64,000 bases of DNA from Dryas octopetala (taxonomy: Eukaryota; Streptophyta; Magnoliopsida; Rosales; Rosaceae). Below the pieces are notes generated by a model. The model worked only from the letters and a program-made list of their open reading frames with translations. It ran no database searches and was not told the DNA's origin. Numbering within the stretch: position 1 is the stretch's first letter; each line of letters begins with the position of its first letter. Where the stretch lies: positions 10,911,249 through 10,975,248 of the forward strand of contig OY992832.1 of NCBI GenBank assembly GCA_963921425.1. Reading direction: 5' to 3'. The position numbers and the translations under genes were made by a program. Shown piece by piece: positions 14,535-26,582 of this stretch.

Positions 14535-16755
14535 ATGGAAAGCGCCTGCGAGTCATCGGAGGAGAAGAGTGTGAGTGTGAATGTGAATTCGAACGAGAAT
14601 GACAAGAGATTATTAGAATCGGAGGCTTTGGCAAAGGCACTATCTTCGACGCTGGGCAATGTCATTAAAGACTTCGATTCCAAAGCTCAGCAAACCCTCA
14701 CAAGCCAAGACCACCTCACTCAAGCGCTCGATCGCCTAACCCGCGGTAACTTCATCTTCTTGTTTTTTTTTTTTTTTTTGCAATTATTTTGAGCTGAACA
14801 TTGAAACATTGTGGACAGAACTTGATAAGCTATTAGAAGATGCGCCCTTGCCATTCATAATGCAGCACGCGGCCAAGATTTCTGTGGTTAGGAAGAGAGT
14901 TTCGTCTCTGAATTCAGTTCTCAAGTCCGTACAGCGCCGTCTTGATAATATAGACCGCATGCTATCTGTGGGGGTCCAACATCACCATCAACATGGTATT
15001 GCTATAAATCTTCATCTTCTAGTAATGCTTAAAGTTAACAATTTGGTTTTATTAAGAGTTTCAAGTCCTTGCTTGAGCTTTCAGCACTTACCCTCTAAAT
15101 TTAGGCACACAAAAGTGTTGTTGTTCTTTTCCCTTATACTGGGAACCTAAGGATTTGTTATTATGTATTTGCTACTATTTCATACATTGAGTCCAAAATT
15201 TCTACATTTTCTCAGTACAATCTGAGTCGCTATTATCAGATATTCTTTCATTCTTATCAGGGCCTTAGCAGTCCTGCTTCTACAACTTTTAAGTAGGGGC
15301 AGACTGTATTTATGTCATAATATAGAGAGGCGATAATACTCAAAGTCAAAATATCAGATATTCGTTGGGAGGCCATCTTTTATGGTACAAAAATTTGTCC
15401 CTTTTTAAAACTTGTCGTCTATGTGTCTGCTTGGGATAATTGAGTTGTAATGGAAGAAAAGTAGAAAGAGGGACTTGTGTGATCAAGTTAAGGGTGTGGA
15501 CAGATGTGGTTAGATAGTTAGATTAAGAACTTAATTAGACAAGTTGATTGATTTGATTTGAGGTTCACATTTCTATTAGTACAACTTCCAGAGTATCTAA
15601 AATTTATGTGGACCCGAACTTTGAAACATTTTGAAGCTAATAAATTCTGACACAGGTCATACAAGTGACTTATCAAAAAGAACAAAAGAGACATAGGTCA
15701 TACAAATCTGTGATTTTCTCAATTTGTCTTTGGCAAATGGTGATCAATATTAATATGCTATTTTCTGCTAGCTATATACTTATATAGTTATAATCCATGT
15801 CAGTATTGTGTAAGAATAGAAAAGTTACATTCAGGATTTCTCACTTCGAAATTTTGATCTGTATACCTAATTTGTGTGCCATAGAGTCATAGACATGTAC
15901 ATGTACCTAATAAAGCTCCCACTGGGAGTAGTTTGAGACTTTCAATATGCTTAAGCAATTAATGTTTTGGCTTTACATAACATGGGTCTAACTTGCTGTT
16001 TAAGTACATAACTTGTTTTTTGGATGAGTGTCTAAAATTAATTTGCAGAACTCTGGTGTGTGTGTGTGGTGAAATTTGCATGAAACTAGAATAGGAAGGT
16101 CTAATGGCATGTGTATGTATTGGTAAACATTTTTATGCTTCAACATTTGCATCATTGCTCTACTTATGATTGTGGCTGAAAAATCTAGCTCTAATTTGCA
16201 GATAAGACAGCCACAGAACATTCAGGGATACAGTAACATAGTTGTGTCTTGAAGGTACTAGACATTTCTTCTTTCTTATGGAAAAGACAACTATAAAATA
16301 TTAACTTAGAATTTTGCACAAATATTTGTGTTGCATGCTAACAATCATCAATAAGTTATAGATAATCGTTGGAATGGATGAACAGTGATAAATATTACAT
16401 TGACTGCCTGGACGCTCAAACTAAAACAATGTAATGCTGGATTCAGTTGTACATGCATGCATGCATGAGTGCATGTAACTGAGGCAGTTGAGTCTTTAAT
16501 GATGTTCAAGTTGATTGGCTCCAAGAGAATACAACTTTCGTTTTCTCTTCTTAGATGATAAAATGGTGAGACCTTTTGTTATTCTCTGTGCTTAATCATA
16601 TATAGATTAAAAATACAAAAGGTGGTCTCATGATGGAAAAAGAACTGAAGAACTGATGTAATTGAGTATAAGTTAGTTTTTGTTATTGTTTTGTAGGCCC
16701 TTGGACTTCTAAAGAAAGCAATGTATTCATTCGTAATCTATATCTCATTATCTGA
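14535..16755 (+). CDS. Snapin / BLOC-1 subunit 7-like coiled-coil protein
   Basis: Animal Snapin (BLOC1S7) is a small helical subunit of BLOC-1/BORC complexes in endosomal and lysosomal traffic; a role in plant endosomal traffic is inferred. Exon 1 is 14535-14745 and exon 2 is 14819-14995, joined in phase (CGC G|AA). The segment IMQHAAKISVVRKRVSSLNS plus VLKSVQRRLDNIDRM follows the Snapin C-terminal pattern (lysine-arginine, VxxVNxxLxxxQxRLxxL). The N-terminal 30 residues are acidic and Ser/Asn-rich. The end is uncertain: a weak donor GTATTG after exon 2 and a possible exon 3 at 16697-16755 (acceptor ttgtag) would give 148 aa. The long intervening intron holds nothing else recognised. Confidence 0.62.
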
Positions 16756-17660
16756 AGTATTAACTGTTGTATGGTTTCGTTTTAGTTCAAGTTATCTCCA
16801 GAAAAGATCAAGCATAGATTGGGACTGCACGGGACAACCTTAGAGTGTTGCCTTGTCGGCACTTGAATAAGAATTTTGCCATCTTGGGCGGAATATGAGG
16901 AGTCTGAAAAGCCACAAGGATGCTTTGTCATTTGGAACACACACATTACCTGAAAGTAGAGCTTGAATTCAGAATCGTGGCACAGTGAAGGAGATTATTT
17001 GGATGGTGGGCTGTGGCTATGGACATTGAGCATTAGTGGGTAGCTGTTTGGGTTTCAATGGGTTGAATGGTGGTTGTTTGGGTAGATAACAATGGAAGCT
17101 TGCTAAAGTTGGCACCGTCCCCTATATTTTGATCTTGATTAAGAGATGAGATCTGTTTTCTTCATTTGTTGTATCTTAGTTTCAAAAAGTAATAATTATT
17201 GCTTGTGTTCTTTGATTCTTCCTACCTTTCAAGCCAGTTTGGGTAGATTGGCTATGTGCTTGAATTTTAAACAGTGTGTGTTGTTCATCATAATGTGAGC
17301 AAGGTGGTCCACTTGAGCATTTTTCCACTTTTTGAATACTTAAACAAGTTATCTGATGGGGAAGTTACTTCCACTCAAAAACTGTTGTATCTATCAATCT
17401 ATCCCTAACAATTAACTTCTAGGCATATGGATTGATAATTAATGAATATTACTTCACACTAAATTTGTTTATCAAATTTTGTTGACCAAATAACCAAATA
17501 ATGTGTCATTGTTTCATTGACAAAAAGAAAGATATACTAACATATGTTTCATTAACGTGTTCAGACACATCATTTGGTGAGTAAATTTAAATAAACAAAT
17601 TTTGTAACTCTAGTGTTACTTTAGCATGATCTGCCATTAACATATATTTTTTTTCTTACT
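16756..17660 (+). other. Probable 3' UTR of the Snapin-like gene, then spacer
   Basis: Up to about 17250 the sequence is T/G-rich in the style of a plant 3' UTR. From there to 17660 it is AT-rich without a gene. Confidence 0.45.
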
Positions 17661-17674
17661 AGAATGGTTAAAAA

Positions 17675-17810
17675 TGGGCCGACAGAAGACACTTTAGTCA
17701 GAGCCCATCTTAAAACTTGCTTGGGCCTTAAATATTGGGCCGTCCTGGATTTTAGACCCAGACCAGAAGAAAGAAAAACAGAAAACCAAACCCTAATATC
17801 AGCCTATAAA
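17675..17810 (+). promoter_or_regulatory. Telo-box / site II promoter of the snoRNA locus
   Basis: Four site II motifs (TGGGCC at 17675, 17722 and 17736; AGCCCA at 17702) are followed by a telo-box AAACCCTAA (17788-17796) and a TATAAA (17805-17810). This order is the known signature of plant snoRNA and ribosomal-protein promoters. Transcription should start near 17835-17840, about 85 bases before the first C box. Confidence 0.8.
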
Positions 17811-17913
17811 AGACACTGTCTTGCTCACCCTATTCTCCATGTTCTCTTTTGTGTTTGTGTCTGCGACTGTGTTTATGTTTGTGTTCTTTTATAATAATTA
17901 GTGTTTTAGCCAT

Positions 17914-18004
17914 TAGGAGGAAAATGATGAGAAGCTTTGTCGCCCCAGTCTTACTAGCATCTAATTGATGCTTGGTGGTGATTGACTCTCTTTCTGATTC
18001 CTCT
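17914..18004 (+). ncRNA. Box C/D snoRNA, member 1
   Basis: C box ATGATGA at 17924-17930 and D box CTGA at 17994-17997. Flanking bases aggaggaa and ttcctct pair to form the terminal stem that brings C and D together. The region just upstream of D (tgattgactctcttt) would be the guide, directing 2'-O-methylation of the base paired with the fifth nucleotide before D. I could not name the target from memory. Internal C'/D' boxes are weak (tctaa near 17959). Promoter context supports the plus strand. Confidence 0.78.
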
Positions 18005-18073
18005 CTTAAAAATAATTTCTACCAATTTCCCATCTTTTTTTTTTTTTCTCTTAGTTTCTTCTGTATATGCAAA

Positions 18074-18176
18074 AGCAAGGAGGTGTGATGATACTTATCC
18101 ATTGAATCATCCTGAAAATCAAATTTGTGTGATGATTAAAACCAAATTACATGCACTACCATCTGATCTCACTTGC
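18074..18176 (+). ncRNA. Box C/D snoRNA, member 2
   Basis: All four boxes are perfect: C GTGATGA (18085-18091), D' CTGA (18112-18115), C' GTGATGA (18129-18135), D CTGA (18163-18166). Outside C and D, gcaag pairs with cttgc as a terminal stem. Two guides are possible: cttatccattgaatcat before D' and ttacatgcactaccat before D. It lies 70 bp after member 1, so both are probably cut from one precursor, as is usual in plants. Targets not identified. Confidence 0.85.
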
Positions 18177-18179
18177 ACC

Positions 18180-19032
18180 AAAACATAAAGCCTTGCTCTT
18201 TTTTTTTGTTCTTCTGATTTTTAAAAATTCATGTGTTCATAAATTTCATTGTTATCTATTGAAGCCCATTGGTATCTGATGCCCAGACTTAAATCAATAA
18301 ATTTTTTGTTTTGCTGTGGCTGGGCATTTCGTAATTCATGGGCCAAATGGATTTCCAAAACAGGTCTTGCGACACAGCTTGCTTTTTGACTCTTCAATCA
18401 TAAGCATTCTGTTACTTAATCCCTGCTTACATTCCTTTCTGTTTTTTATTTTTCTTCCTTGTAATTTTTTGTTTGAATTGATCGATTTTGGTTTATGGCC
18501 TAATACTACTTTCCCAATCATTAATTCTGTTATTGCTAGTGTCTAGTGATGCATCCAAAGATTTCAGCTTCTTAAAAACATCTTAAATTTTCAAAATTTA
18601 TTAGTATTCAAAAAAATAAAATAAAAATGTTAAGTTTTGGGATTTAGGACTTGGTGTGCTTGTCATACTTCTGAATGCAGTGCAAGGTTTTGTTTAGCTC
18701 CTTTTAAGGATTGGAATCGACATGTTGCCGGAACAAGCCCATCTCAATTGGAAGGCCTAAAACCCAAGTTGTAAAATCTAAATTATCGGCGGAATTGGGA
18801 TCAATTTGTAAAAGTGGAAACTACACTATTTTTCTAAATTGAAATGATGAAAAATATCGATATTCTGATAAAAAAAATTGAAAATTATTTTTGTCAAATG
18901 AAGAACAAACACTCATATATTATATCATTTAGAATATAGTGATTATGATAACATAGATTCAAACACAAGTCTAGGTAATTTGGCCAAGATTATGGGTAAT
19001 TTGGAACATTAAAAACATGGTAGGGAAATTGG
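18180..19032. other. Spacer downstream of the snoRNA locus
   Basis: A small inverted repeat tgcccag...ctgggca (18279-18326) is visible. There are T-rich tracts and no gene; weak short ORFs only. Confidence 0.45.
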
Positions 19033-19716
19033 TAGGAGTGTGCATAGTTTGAAAAACTGAACCACCGAATTACAAAAATATAACCGTAACTAAACCAATA
19101 TTTTTGAAATAGCCAATTTGAGAACCAAAACCAAACCAAGCCTGATTCAAGCCAATTGGTTTGGTTAACCAAGAATATCGATTAACCAAAACCAAACCAA
19201 GTCTGGCCTAAGCCATACCCTATACCCTATACCTTATCGCATATACTCATATACTATATATTAGTATACTTTATACCAATTACCTATACTATTATACTCA
19301 TATACCCTAAACCATATACCTTTAACTATAATTGTTTTAGTATATATATATCCTAGTAGTATAGTATATACAAACTATAAATTATAGACTAATCCTATAA
19401 AGTATAACATATACTATAAACTATAATAAACATATACAAATATATATAAACTATAATAGGAAATTTGGTTTACTCTATAATAGGTATTAAAATTATATAT
19501 AAACAAATTAATATATAAAAATGAATATATTATAAGTGGTGGTTCGGTTCGGTTAAAACTGAAAATTTCAATATTGAAAACCAAAACCAAATCGCTTATC
19601 ATTGGTTTGGTTTAGTTTGTTATCCAAAAACAAAAACAAAAAACAAAAAAAACCAAACCAAACCAATGTTTAATTCGGTTCAAAACTCGATTTTTTGGTA
19701 TTTTTGCACACCCCTG
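19033..19716. mobile_element. hAT-like MITE with low-complexity core
   Basis: The left end taggagtgtgca and the reverse complement of the right end, caggggtgtgca, form a terminal inverted repeat. Flanking octamers gaaattgg and taaatagg agree at 6 of 8 positions, fitting an old 8-bp hAT duplication. The core is a run of accaaaccaaac, cggttcggtt and tataccctata repeats with no coding capacity. Confidence 0.65.
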
Positions 19717-21634
19717 TAAATAGGTAGACAAATGGGTAGAGAATCCGGTCCAATTCAAATTTAGATAAACTTTGAGAGATGTGATTTAATTTGCAGTTCT
19801 CTCTTCCCTTCGTAGTGACCATTTAGGCCATCATGACTAATATCATGGGGTCTCTTTGGGTCACACAAACAATAGTAGAAGCCCAATTTATTTTATCTGC
19901 ATAATGAGGTACCCTGGCCCATATTCTTATATGGTTATGAAAAACAGAGCCTGGTAGGCTCGAGCCACTATCTGAGCCCAACCCAGTGGAAGTCTACCAA
20001 GTCCTTCCAAGGCCTCGAGCTAGCCGATTGCTAAAGCTTATTTTCAAAGCTAATATAGTCTAACGGTTGTAGGCAAAAAAATTTCTAGAATTGTGACGAA
20101 AAGAAAATGTGTAATCCTATAATCATTATTTAAAAAAAAAAAAAAAAATTATCACATGCAATATATGTCCGAAAAATAAGTGTATGTAGAGAATGAGTGA
20201 AAGTAAGAAACAAAGAAAAATGAAGTGGTCTTGTACCAAAAAAGAAAGAAGTGGTCTACAATTATCATACAATTTTCAGTTTTAAAATTATTATTTATGT
20301 CCTTTTAAACAGTCTAATTTATGTTGAAAAGAGAAACCAAGGAAATTTGTACATGACCCTAGCATATCTTACTATATATTCTTTTTTTCCGACATATATA
20401 ATAGTAAAACAAACGTTTTTTCACCATTCAAATCTCAGCCTTCTCTCTTTTTTTTTTTTTTTCTTGGGTGAGATCTCTCTTTGAATTCAAATTCTTCTTC
20501 TTAGATATTGGTTCTTGAAAGAAGAAGAATAATTGGATGAAAATAGTAAAATAATAAAATTTAAGTGCAAGAAGACAAAGGGCACATGCCTTAAATGGCA
20601 AGGAATATAACTTGTTGCACAATTTGTTTGTGGGAAAATGCAGAGTGAAATGAGAGCCATTGATATTGTTGTGGAAATGATGGTAAATGATCACGTGACA
20701 AATCAGAAGAAGGTGACAACAACAACAAAACCAACAGCAGCAACAACAGTACTGTTACAGTAGCTAATGCCCTATCACACACACTTGAAAACAAAAAGGG
20801 TTCAAATCAATCCTATCAAGCCACGCTTAGGGTTTGAATAGCTGGCGGGGGAGAGAGAGTGAGGGCCTGGAGGGGCATCTGTGAGGCTCTGAGATCACTG
20901 AGCTTTAAGCCCCACCCTCTCTTCCTCTTCACCAATGCAGTCAAAACAGCTACTGCAGCTTTGCCTCAGCCAGTACAAAACCTACAGATTGCAGCAGAAT
21001 CAGAAAATCCAAACACATAACTAAAATTGCACCACCCATCAGAATATGCAAAAAAATTTCAAATAGACCTCAATGCATTACACACTTTGACACCCAATTG
21101 CTAATTTGGTATTGAAGTGCACTTCAAGTACTAAAAGTGACACCCAATAGCCTAGCCTAGCTCTATGTAGCCTGCAGGTTTTGGTCAAACACATTTAATG
21201 GAGTTTAGTCTTTTGGGCATTGGAATTGGCATTGCTACAAATATTAGGAATCAATGACTTTTGAGTACTGAGTTGCCCTATAAAACAATTAAGTACTATG
21301 CCCAATGTTTATGTGGTCTAAAACATAGCACATTCATAGGGGTGGAGCTCATTATTATCCTTTTCAGCAAATATATGGGAATTGCAGCAATTGAGGCTTC
21401 TTCCAAGAGATGATAATAAATAAAATAACAAAATTAAAAAGTGTTCCATAAATCCATGATGAACTGAATCACTGATCAGAGAAACACTGAAATTAAACTT
21501 TCTGTCTTCAGGCCACATGCCAGAAAAAGGAAAAGTTACATACAAACAATTGCAAATCTTATCATGTACTACTGTTCAGACCAAAGAAATCATGTACTAC
21601 TGTAACTCTGCAATTTGCTGGGACTTTAAATTAA
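19717..21634. other. AT-rich spacer, no gene recognised
   Basis: A poly-A tract lies at 20132-20148. A purine-rich GC island at 20820-20960 (telo-box-like cttagggttt, ggcgggggagagagag) resembles a 5' leader, but no credible coding exon follows on either strand. Confidence 0.45.
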
Positions 21635-22954
21635 GGTCAAATTACATAAAAGTATCCTAAGTATATTATTTATTTTAACTTGGTACCTCAAGTTTAAAAA
21701 ATTATATTTTGATTCCTCAACTTTCATTTCGTTACAACCACATACCTTCGTCAAGTTTTCCAGTCTCTGAGACCGTTAACCGTCTATGTGGCATACTGAC
21801 GTGGCTTTAAAAAATGCTTCATAGACAAAAAAAAATCAATAAACTTTTAAAAATGAAATAATTATAAAAATAAAAAAAAACAAACAAAAATTCATCAAAA
21901 ATCCAACACCGCCCTCTTTCCCCACTTAGCAGCTTGCAGCCCCCCCAACCCGAGCAACCCCAACAGCCCCACAGCTCCCCCTCACCGTCGTCTAATCCTA
22001 TCAAAGAAGTCGTCGGAAAAGCTCCGGCTTCCACAACCACCCCAACCCACAACCCTTCACTCCCTCCCAGCCACCCACCCCTCTGCCAAGATCCAATCTC
22101 ACAAGGACCCTAACGACCCAGTACATCATCTTCTCCTCCTTCCTCATCGACTTCAACAGCTCCGTCAAGATTGCGACAACTCTGTCATCATCGACCCAGT
22201 CCATCATCTTCTCCTCCTTCCCCATCGTGCAACGCTGGGAGATCCAATGTCATTGAAGATGAGAAAACGAGGTTGAGGGAGGGAAGATGGGTGGCTGGGG
22301 GCGCAAGGGGGATGGGCTTAGATTGGGTCCGAGAGTGTGTGATGTTGGGGTTGATCTCAGTCTCGGGTGGTTATGGGTTGGGGTGGGTCTCGGGTGGTGA
22401 CTAATGGTTTTGGGGTGTGGTTCAGCAGTGGGGTGGTGGTTTACTGTTGATTTTGTGTTGATTTTTTTGATATTTTTGTTTTTTGCATGTGAGGGGTTTC
22501 CGTCAGTGGTGTGTTGGGTTTGTCGTCGATGGTGGGTTCAGTGGCGGGGTGGGTGGCTGGAGAGAGGGGAGGGTTGTGGATTAGGGCGGAATCTAGGTTT
22601 GGTTTTTTTATTTGCAGGTGAAGGTGGAGATGGTGGGGAGGGAGGGAGGGAGGGAGGGAGGGAGGTGGGCTACGAGTTGGGGTGAACTTGCATAATTTTT
22701 TTGTGTGTTTTTTTTCAATTATTTTATTTTTAAAAGTTTAATGATTTTTTTATTATTTTTTTTGTCTATGTAGCATTTTTTAAAGCCACGTCAGTGTGCC
22801 ACGTAGCCAATTAACGATCTCTCAGACGGAAAACTTGACGGAGATATGTGGTTGTCACGAAATTAAAATTGAGGTATCGAAATGCAACTTTTTAAATTTA
22901 AGCTACCAAATTGAAATATAGGGTATACTTGAAATACTTTTGTGTAATTTGTTC
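21635..22954. mobile_element. Mutator-like element (possible Pack-MULE), 1320 bp
   Basis: A 9-bp target-site duplication TTAAATTAA flanks it (21626-21634 and 22955-22963). Terminal inverted repeats are about 200 bp long, starting ggtcaaattacataaaagta on the left and gaacaaattacacaaaagta on the right strand. Long TIRs plus a 9-bp duplication define a MULE. The core (21900-22690) is strikingly C- then G-rich, unlike its surroundings, and contains an ~85-bp tandem duplication (catcatcttctcctccttcc at ~22120 and ~22205) and a GGGA microsatellite (22635-22664). No transposase; the GC core may be a captured gene fragment. Confidence 0.85.
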
Positions 22955-22963
22955 TTAAATTAA

Positions 22964-23093
22964 TTATCTCCCCTTACCCTTTGGTCTCTTTGAAGCAAAT
23001 TCTTCATTATCTACCTCCCTCAATTTGGCTTTAATGGCATATCGCACTGGCCCAGCTTAACTACTAGGGTGATCCCCAGTGCCCACACCACAC

Positions 23094-23136
<43 letters not shown>

Positions 23137-23879
23137 TCCATCAAAGCCTCCTTATCTAAACCCTTTTTTTATACCAGAAAAAAGAAAGTTAATGGGGTGC
23201 TTTTTGTTTGTTGAACAAAATAAATTATCAAACACTTTCAGGCACACCTTTTGGTGGACAATGTAAGGGTCCTGCCCCTTTAGGGTGGTCTCATCAGACT
23301 CAATGCCCTCACAGGTACAAATCATTACTACAAATCCTGTTCTGGACAATGACACTACCATAAAGTTTAAAGTCATAATAATAACAATAAACCATGATAT
23401 AAGTACATTGATAATAGATTTTCTTACCAAAAAAAAAAGATTTTTTTAGTAGATTTTCTTTGTTGTTGTTGTTGTTGTTTTGAATGCCGCCATCCTTGTG
23501 AATTTTCCACTAAAAAAACATTTCAATTATAGTGCATGTGACATGTGACATGTAACATATTTTTGTGTATCACTGTATCAGACAAGCATGACAGACGTCA
23601 CAGAATGATAAGGTAGGTATCAAAGCATAAAAAGGAGGAGAGGATGCATCAATTATCAAAGGGGTTGGCAATATAATATGTGAAAGTTAAGGAGTTGAAT
23701 TGATTCGAGTGGTTCAAGAAGTCACAATGCCTCGTGAAGCAAACTAGCTAGCTAACTAATTAGTATTTATGTAAAGTAATAAGCCATTGTTTGGTTTGGC
23801 TAAGCATTTGCCCACTATGAGTCTATGACCTAGAAAATAAAAGTAGACAATGGAACAAGTAGTTGAATAGAGCAAAGCT

Positions 23880-23917
<38 letters not shown>

Positions 23918-24497
23918 TTCCCAGTTATGTGGGCCATGTGGCCAGGGAAGCAAATACTGGATTTGTGGGGTACATTTTCAACTCCTATTATTTGAAGACA
24001 CGTGGCATTGACGAGCACAAGCCCCAGGAGAGTAACTCAACTCCACTTGACTTGGGGTTGAGGGCCAAATCCTAATCTCTAGTTCTCTACAACCAACTAA
24101 AGTTCCACCTAATGAAACTAAGCAGATGTGAAGGAAGTGTGGCGGAATAGGTTACAATTATGATAGATAAAAAGTCAATTTGATGGCCATCGATTTAAAA
24201 CCATTAATCAAACAAACACTCAATAGTCAATTCAATTCGATGTGAATTGAATTGAATTGAATTCTATGTCTAATGTCTAGTTCTGATTGGCTTTGGTCCG
24301 AGCCGATTTGCCCCCAAGCTAATCAGACCTTGATAAATAGGGCATGGTTTTTTTGGTAAATAGCTAATTACTGTTAAACCCATACACTATTTCAAGCTTG
24401 CTCTTTCCACCGTGTATGGAAGAGAGCAAGTAGGTTTAATGTGTGGAAATGTTAATTACTATAACAACTTTAATTTTTAAATTATATATTAAAATTG
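22964..24497. other. Spacer with microsatellites
   Basis: A (CT)n tract lies at 23096-23132, (GTT)n near 23462-23480 and (AT)n at 23885-23912. A G-box motif cacgtggc occurs near 24000. No coding region. Confidence 0.55.
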
Positions 24498-24503
24498 TTT
24501 AAT

Positions 24504-26576
24504 CCAAGGGTTTAAATTTCGAAATTTTCGGCGAAATTTCGCCGAAAATTTCGATTTTGAGGGGGTCCGAAATTTTAACACTGATTCGACAAAATTTCGG
24601 AATATTTCGACGAAATATTCGAAATTTCGCCGAAATTTCGTCGAAATTTCGGGCGAAATTTAGAACACCCTAACAACCAAATTTTTTTGAATTTCGTCGA
24701 AATTTCGCTCAAATTTCGTCGAAATTTAGCGAAATTTCGACACTTACCCAACCCAGCCCAGCGAATCGCCGAATCCTCACGCAGTGACGCCTTCGGCCTT
24801 CTCGATCTCACTCGATCTGCAGCGCGCGCCGCTCTCTCCTCTCTCCTCCGTCTTCTCCGTCTTCTCCTTGGCTTGCTGGACTGGACTCATCTCTCTCTCT
24901 TCTCACTGATTCTGTTCTGTTCTCGGCTTCTCGGCTTCTCGAACTTCTCTGTCTTCTCACCAACTCCGGCCACCTCTCAGCCTTCGGCCTCTCTCTCTCT
25001 TAAGTCTTAAGTTACTAAATTAATCTTTGGTTTCAAATTACAGAAGAATGTTAATCTTTATACCGTAGGTGAGAAAGAGATCTGCAGTGAGGAAGGGGGA
25101 GAGAACGTGAGAACTGAGAAGTGAAGACTTTGATTTGAGGGAGGACCGGAGGAGAGAATCTGAAAAGGATTGGTTTTTGAAGAGTTTTTGATTTAAGGGC
25201 ATTTGAGTCTTTTTCTTCTCAATTTGGGCATTCCCAAAAGAAATGATGATTAATCAACTTAGAGACTTCCTCACCACACAAACTCTGTTATCCTATTAAT
25301 TGTTAGAAAGAAATATTTGGACTCTAAGCCCTTCCTGACACCACATGTACCACTTGATCAATCAGAAAGTTTAACAAAATTGATTAGTTTTGTTTAGATA
25401 AATTTGGTGATCATTATCTAGTGACAAATAACTAATTATTTTAAGAATTTCAATTAATATTACAATTTAACTTTAATATAAATTATTAGTGGTCCTTAAC
25501 AGACTAGGCATCAACTCATCAAGACAAATAAGGAGATTGGAGCCAAGGGCAATTCCGTCTCGTTTCCTAATTTTTCTTAAATACAGTATGTGATTTAAAC
25601 CGAGAATATTTGAGATTTTTTTCTTTTAAATATTTAATGCAATTATGGTATACCCTTTCAGCCTTTCTTAAATGAGGAGGGTGGTCAAGAAAGTATTTTG
25701 GAGTGGTCATAATAGTAGCACTCAAATTTTTATGTGTCACACTAACACACACTATTAGCATAGTGTATAGACTAAACTAAATTATAATATGTGTAAATAT
25801 GTAACACCAAGTCAATATATCACACAATATAATCGGTAAATAAATTGATGTTTTCATAAACAAATGAATGGTGGATAAAGACTGCAAAAATGAGAAAGTT
25901 ATATGAGACTATTAACAATTGTAAGTATACTGTATATTATCAATTTATCACGGCTAAAGCAGTAAAGCCTAAATGGGTCCCAAATTTACAATTTACAATT
26001 TACTAATAATTCTAAATCTATTAGACAATTTACAATTATACAATTGATAAGCCTAAAGCAGTAATATAGAATTGTCAATTGGTAATATCAATATGATATG
26101 AAATTAGTAATTAGTAATAACTAATATGATATTAATTTCTTGGTGATATACTGATATGATGATATTGAAGACAGCGAAAATTTTGAACCTCCTAAAAACT
26201 CTATGTGGTATTGATTACTTTTGTAATTCATGTGGCAATATTGTAGTAAAAATAAAATTGAGGTGTTATTGAAGTAATTATTAATTAGTGAAGCATTTTT
26301 TTAACAGTATTTGCCTCCAGCGCACATTATATTCATCACATATCACATGAAACCTACCATATAATTTGGTTTTTTCAATGTTTTTTATCAATGTAGTAGA
26401 TAATATGTTAAATAAACATATGGTAAAGTTTCATTCAAAATTTCCGTATTTTGATAGTAATTTCCGTCGTTTCCGTCGAATTTTTGTCGAAATTTAAAAA
26501 TCTTCGAAATTTCCGTCGAAATTTCCATCGAAATTTCCATCGAAATTTCCTCGAAACCCGAAATTTTATTCCTTGG
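24504..26576. mobile_element. 2.07-kb element with TTTCG-rich ends, class uncertain
   Basis: The left end ccaagggtttaaatttcg and the reverse complement of the right end, ccaaggaataaaatttcg, are inverted repeats. TTTAAT flanks both sides (24498-24503 and 26577-26582). Both subterminal regions (24520-24745 and 26440-26570) are dense in degenerate gaaatttcg/cgaaatttc words. The core has a CT-rich, TSS-like stretch (24745-25015) followed by AT-rich sequence and no transposase. This looks like a deletion derivative of a larger DNA transposon. The 6-bp duplication is shorter than the hAT norm, so the superfamily is open. Confidence 0.65.
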
Positions 26577-26582
26577 TTTAAT

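Noticed and set aside
18279-18326. Inverted repeat tgcccag/ctgggca as a third snoRNA or terminator
   Set aside because: No C box at the right distance and no H/ACA boxes could be placed. The seven-base arms could be chance.
22171-22685. Gly/Trp/Val-rich ORFs of 77 and 93 aa
   Set aside because: They are products of the G-rich MULE core and its GGGA microsatellite.
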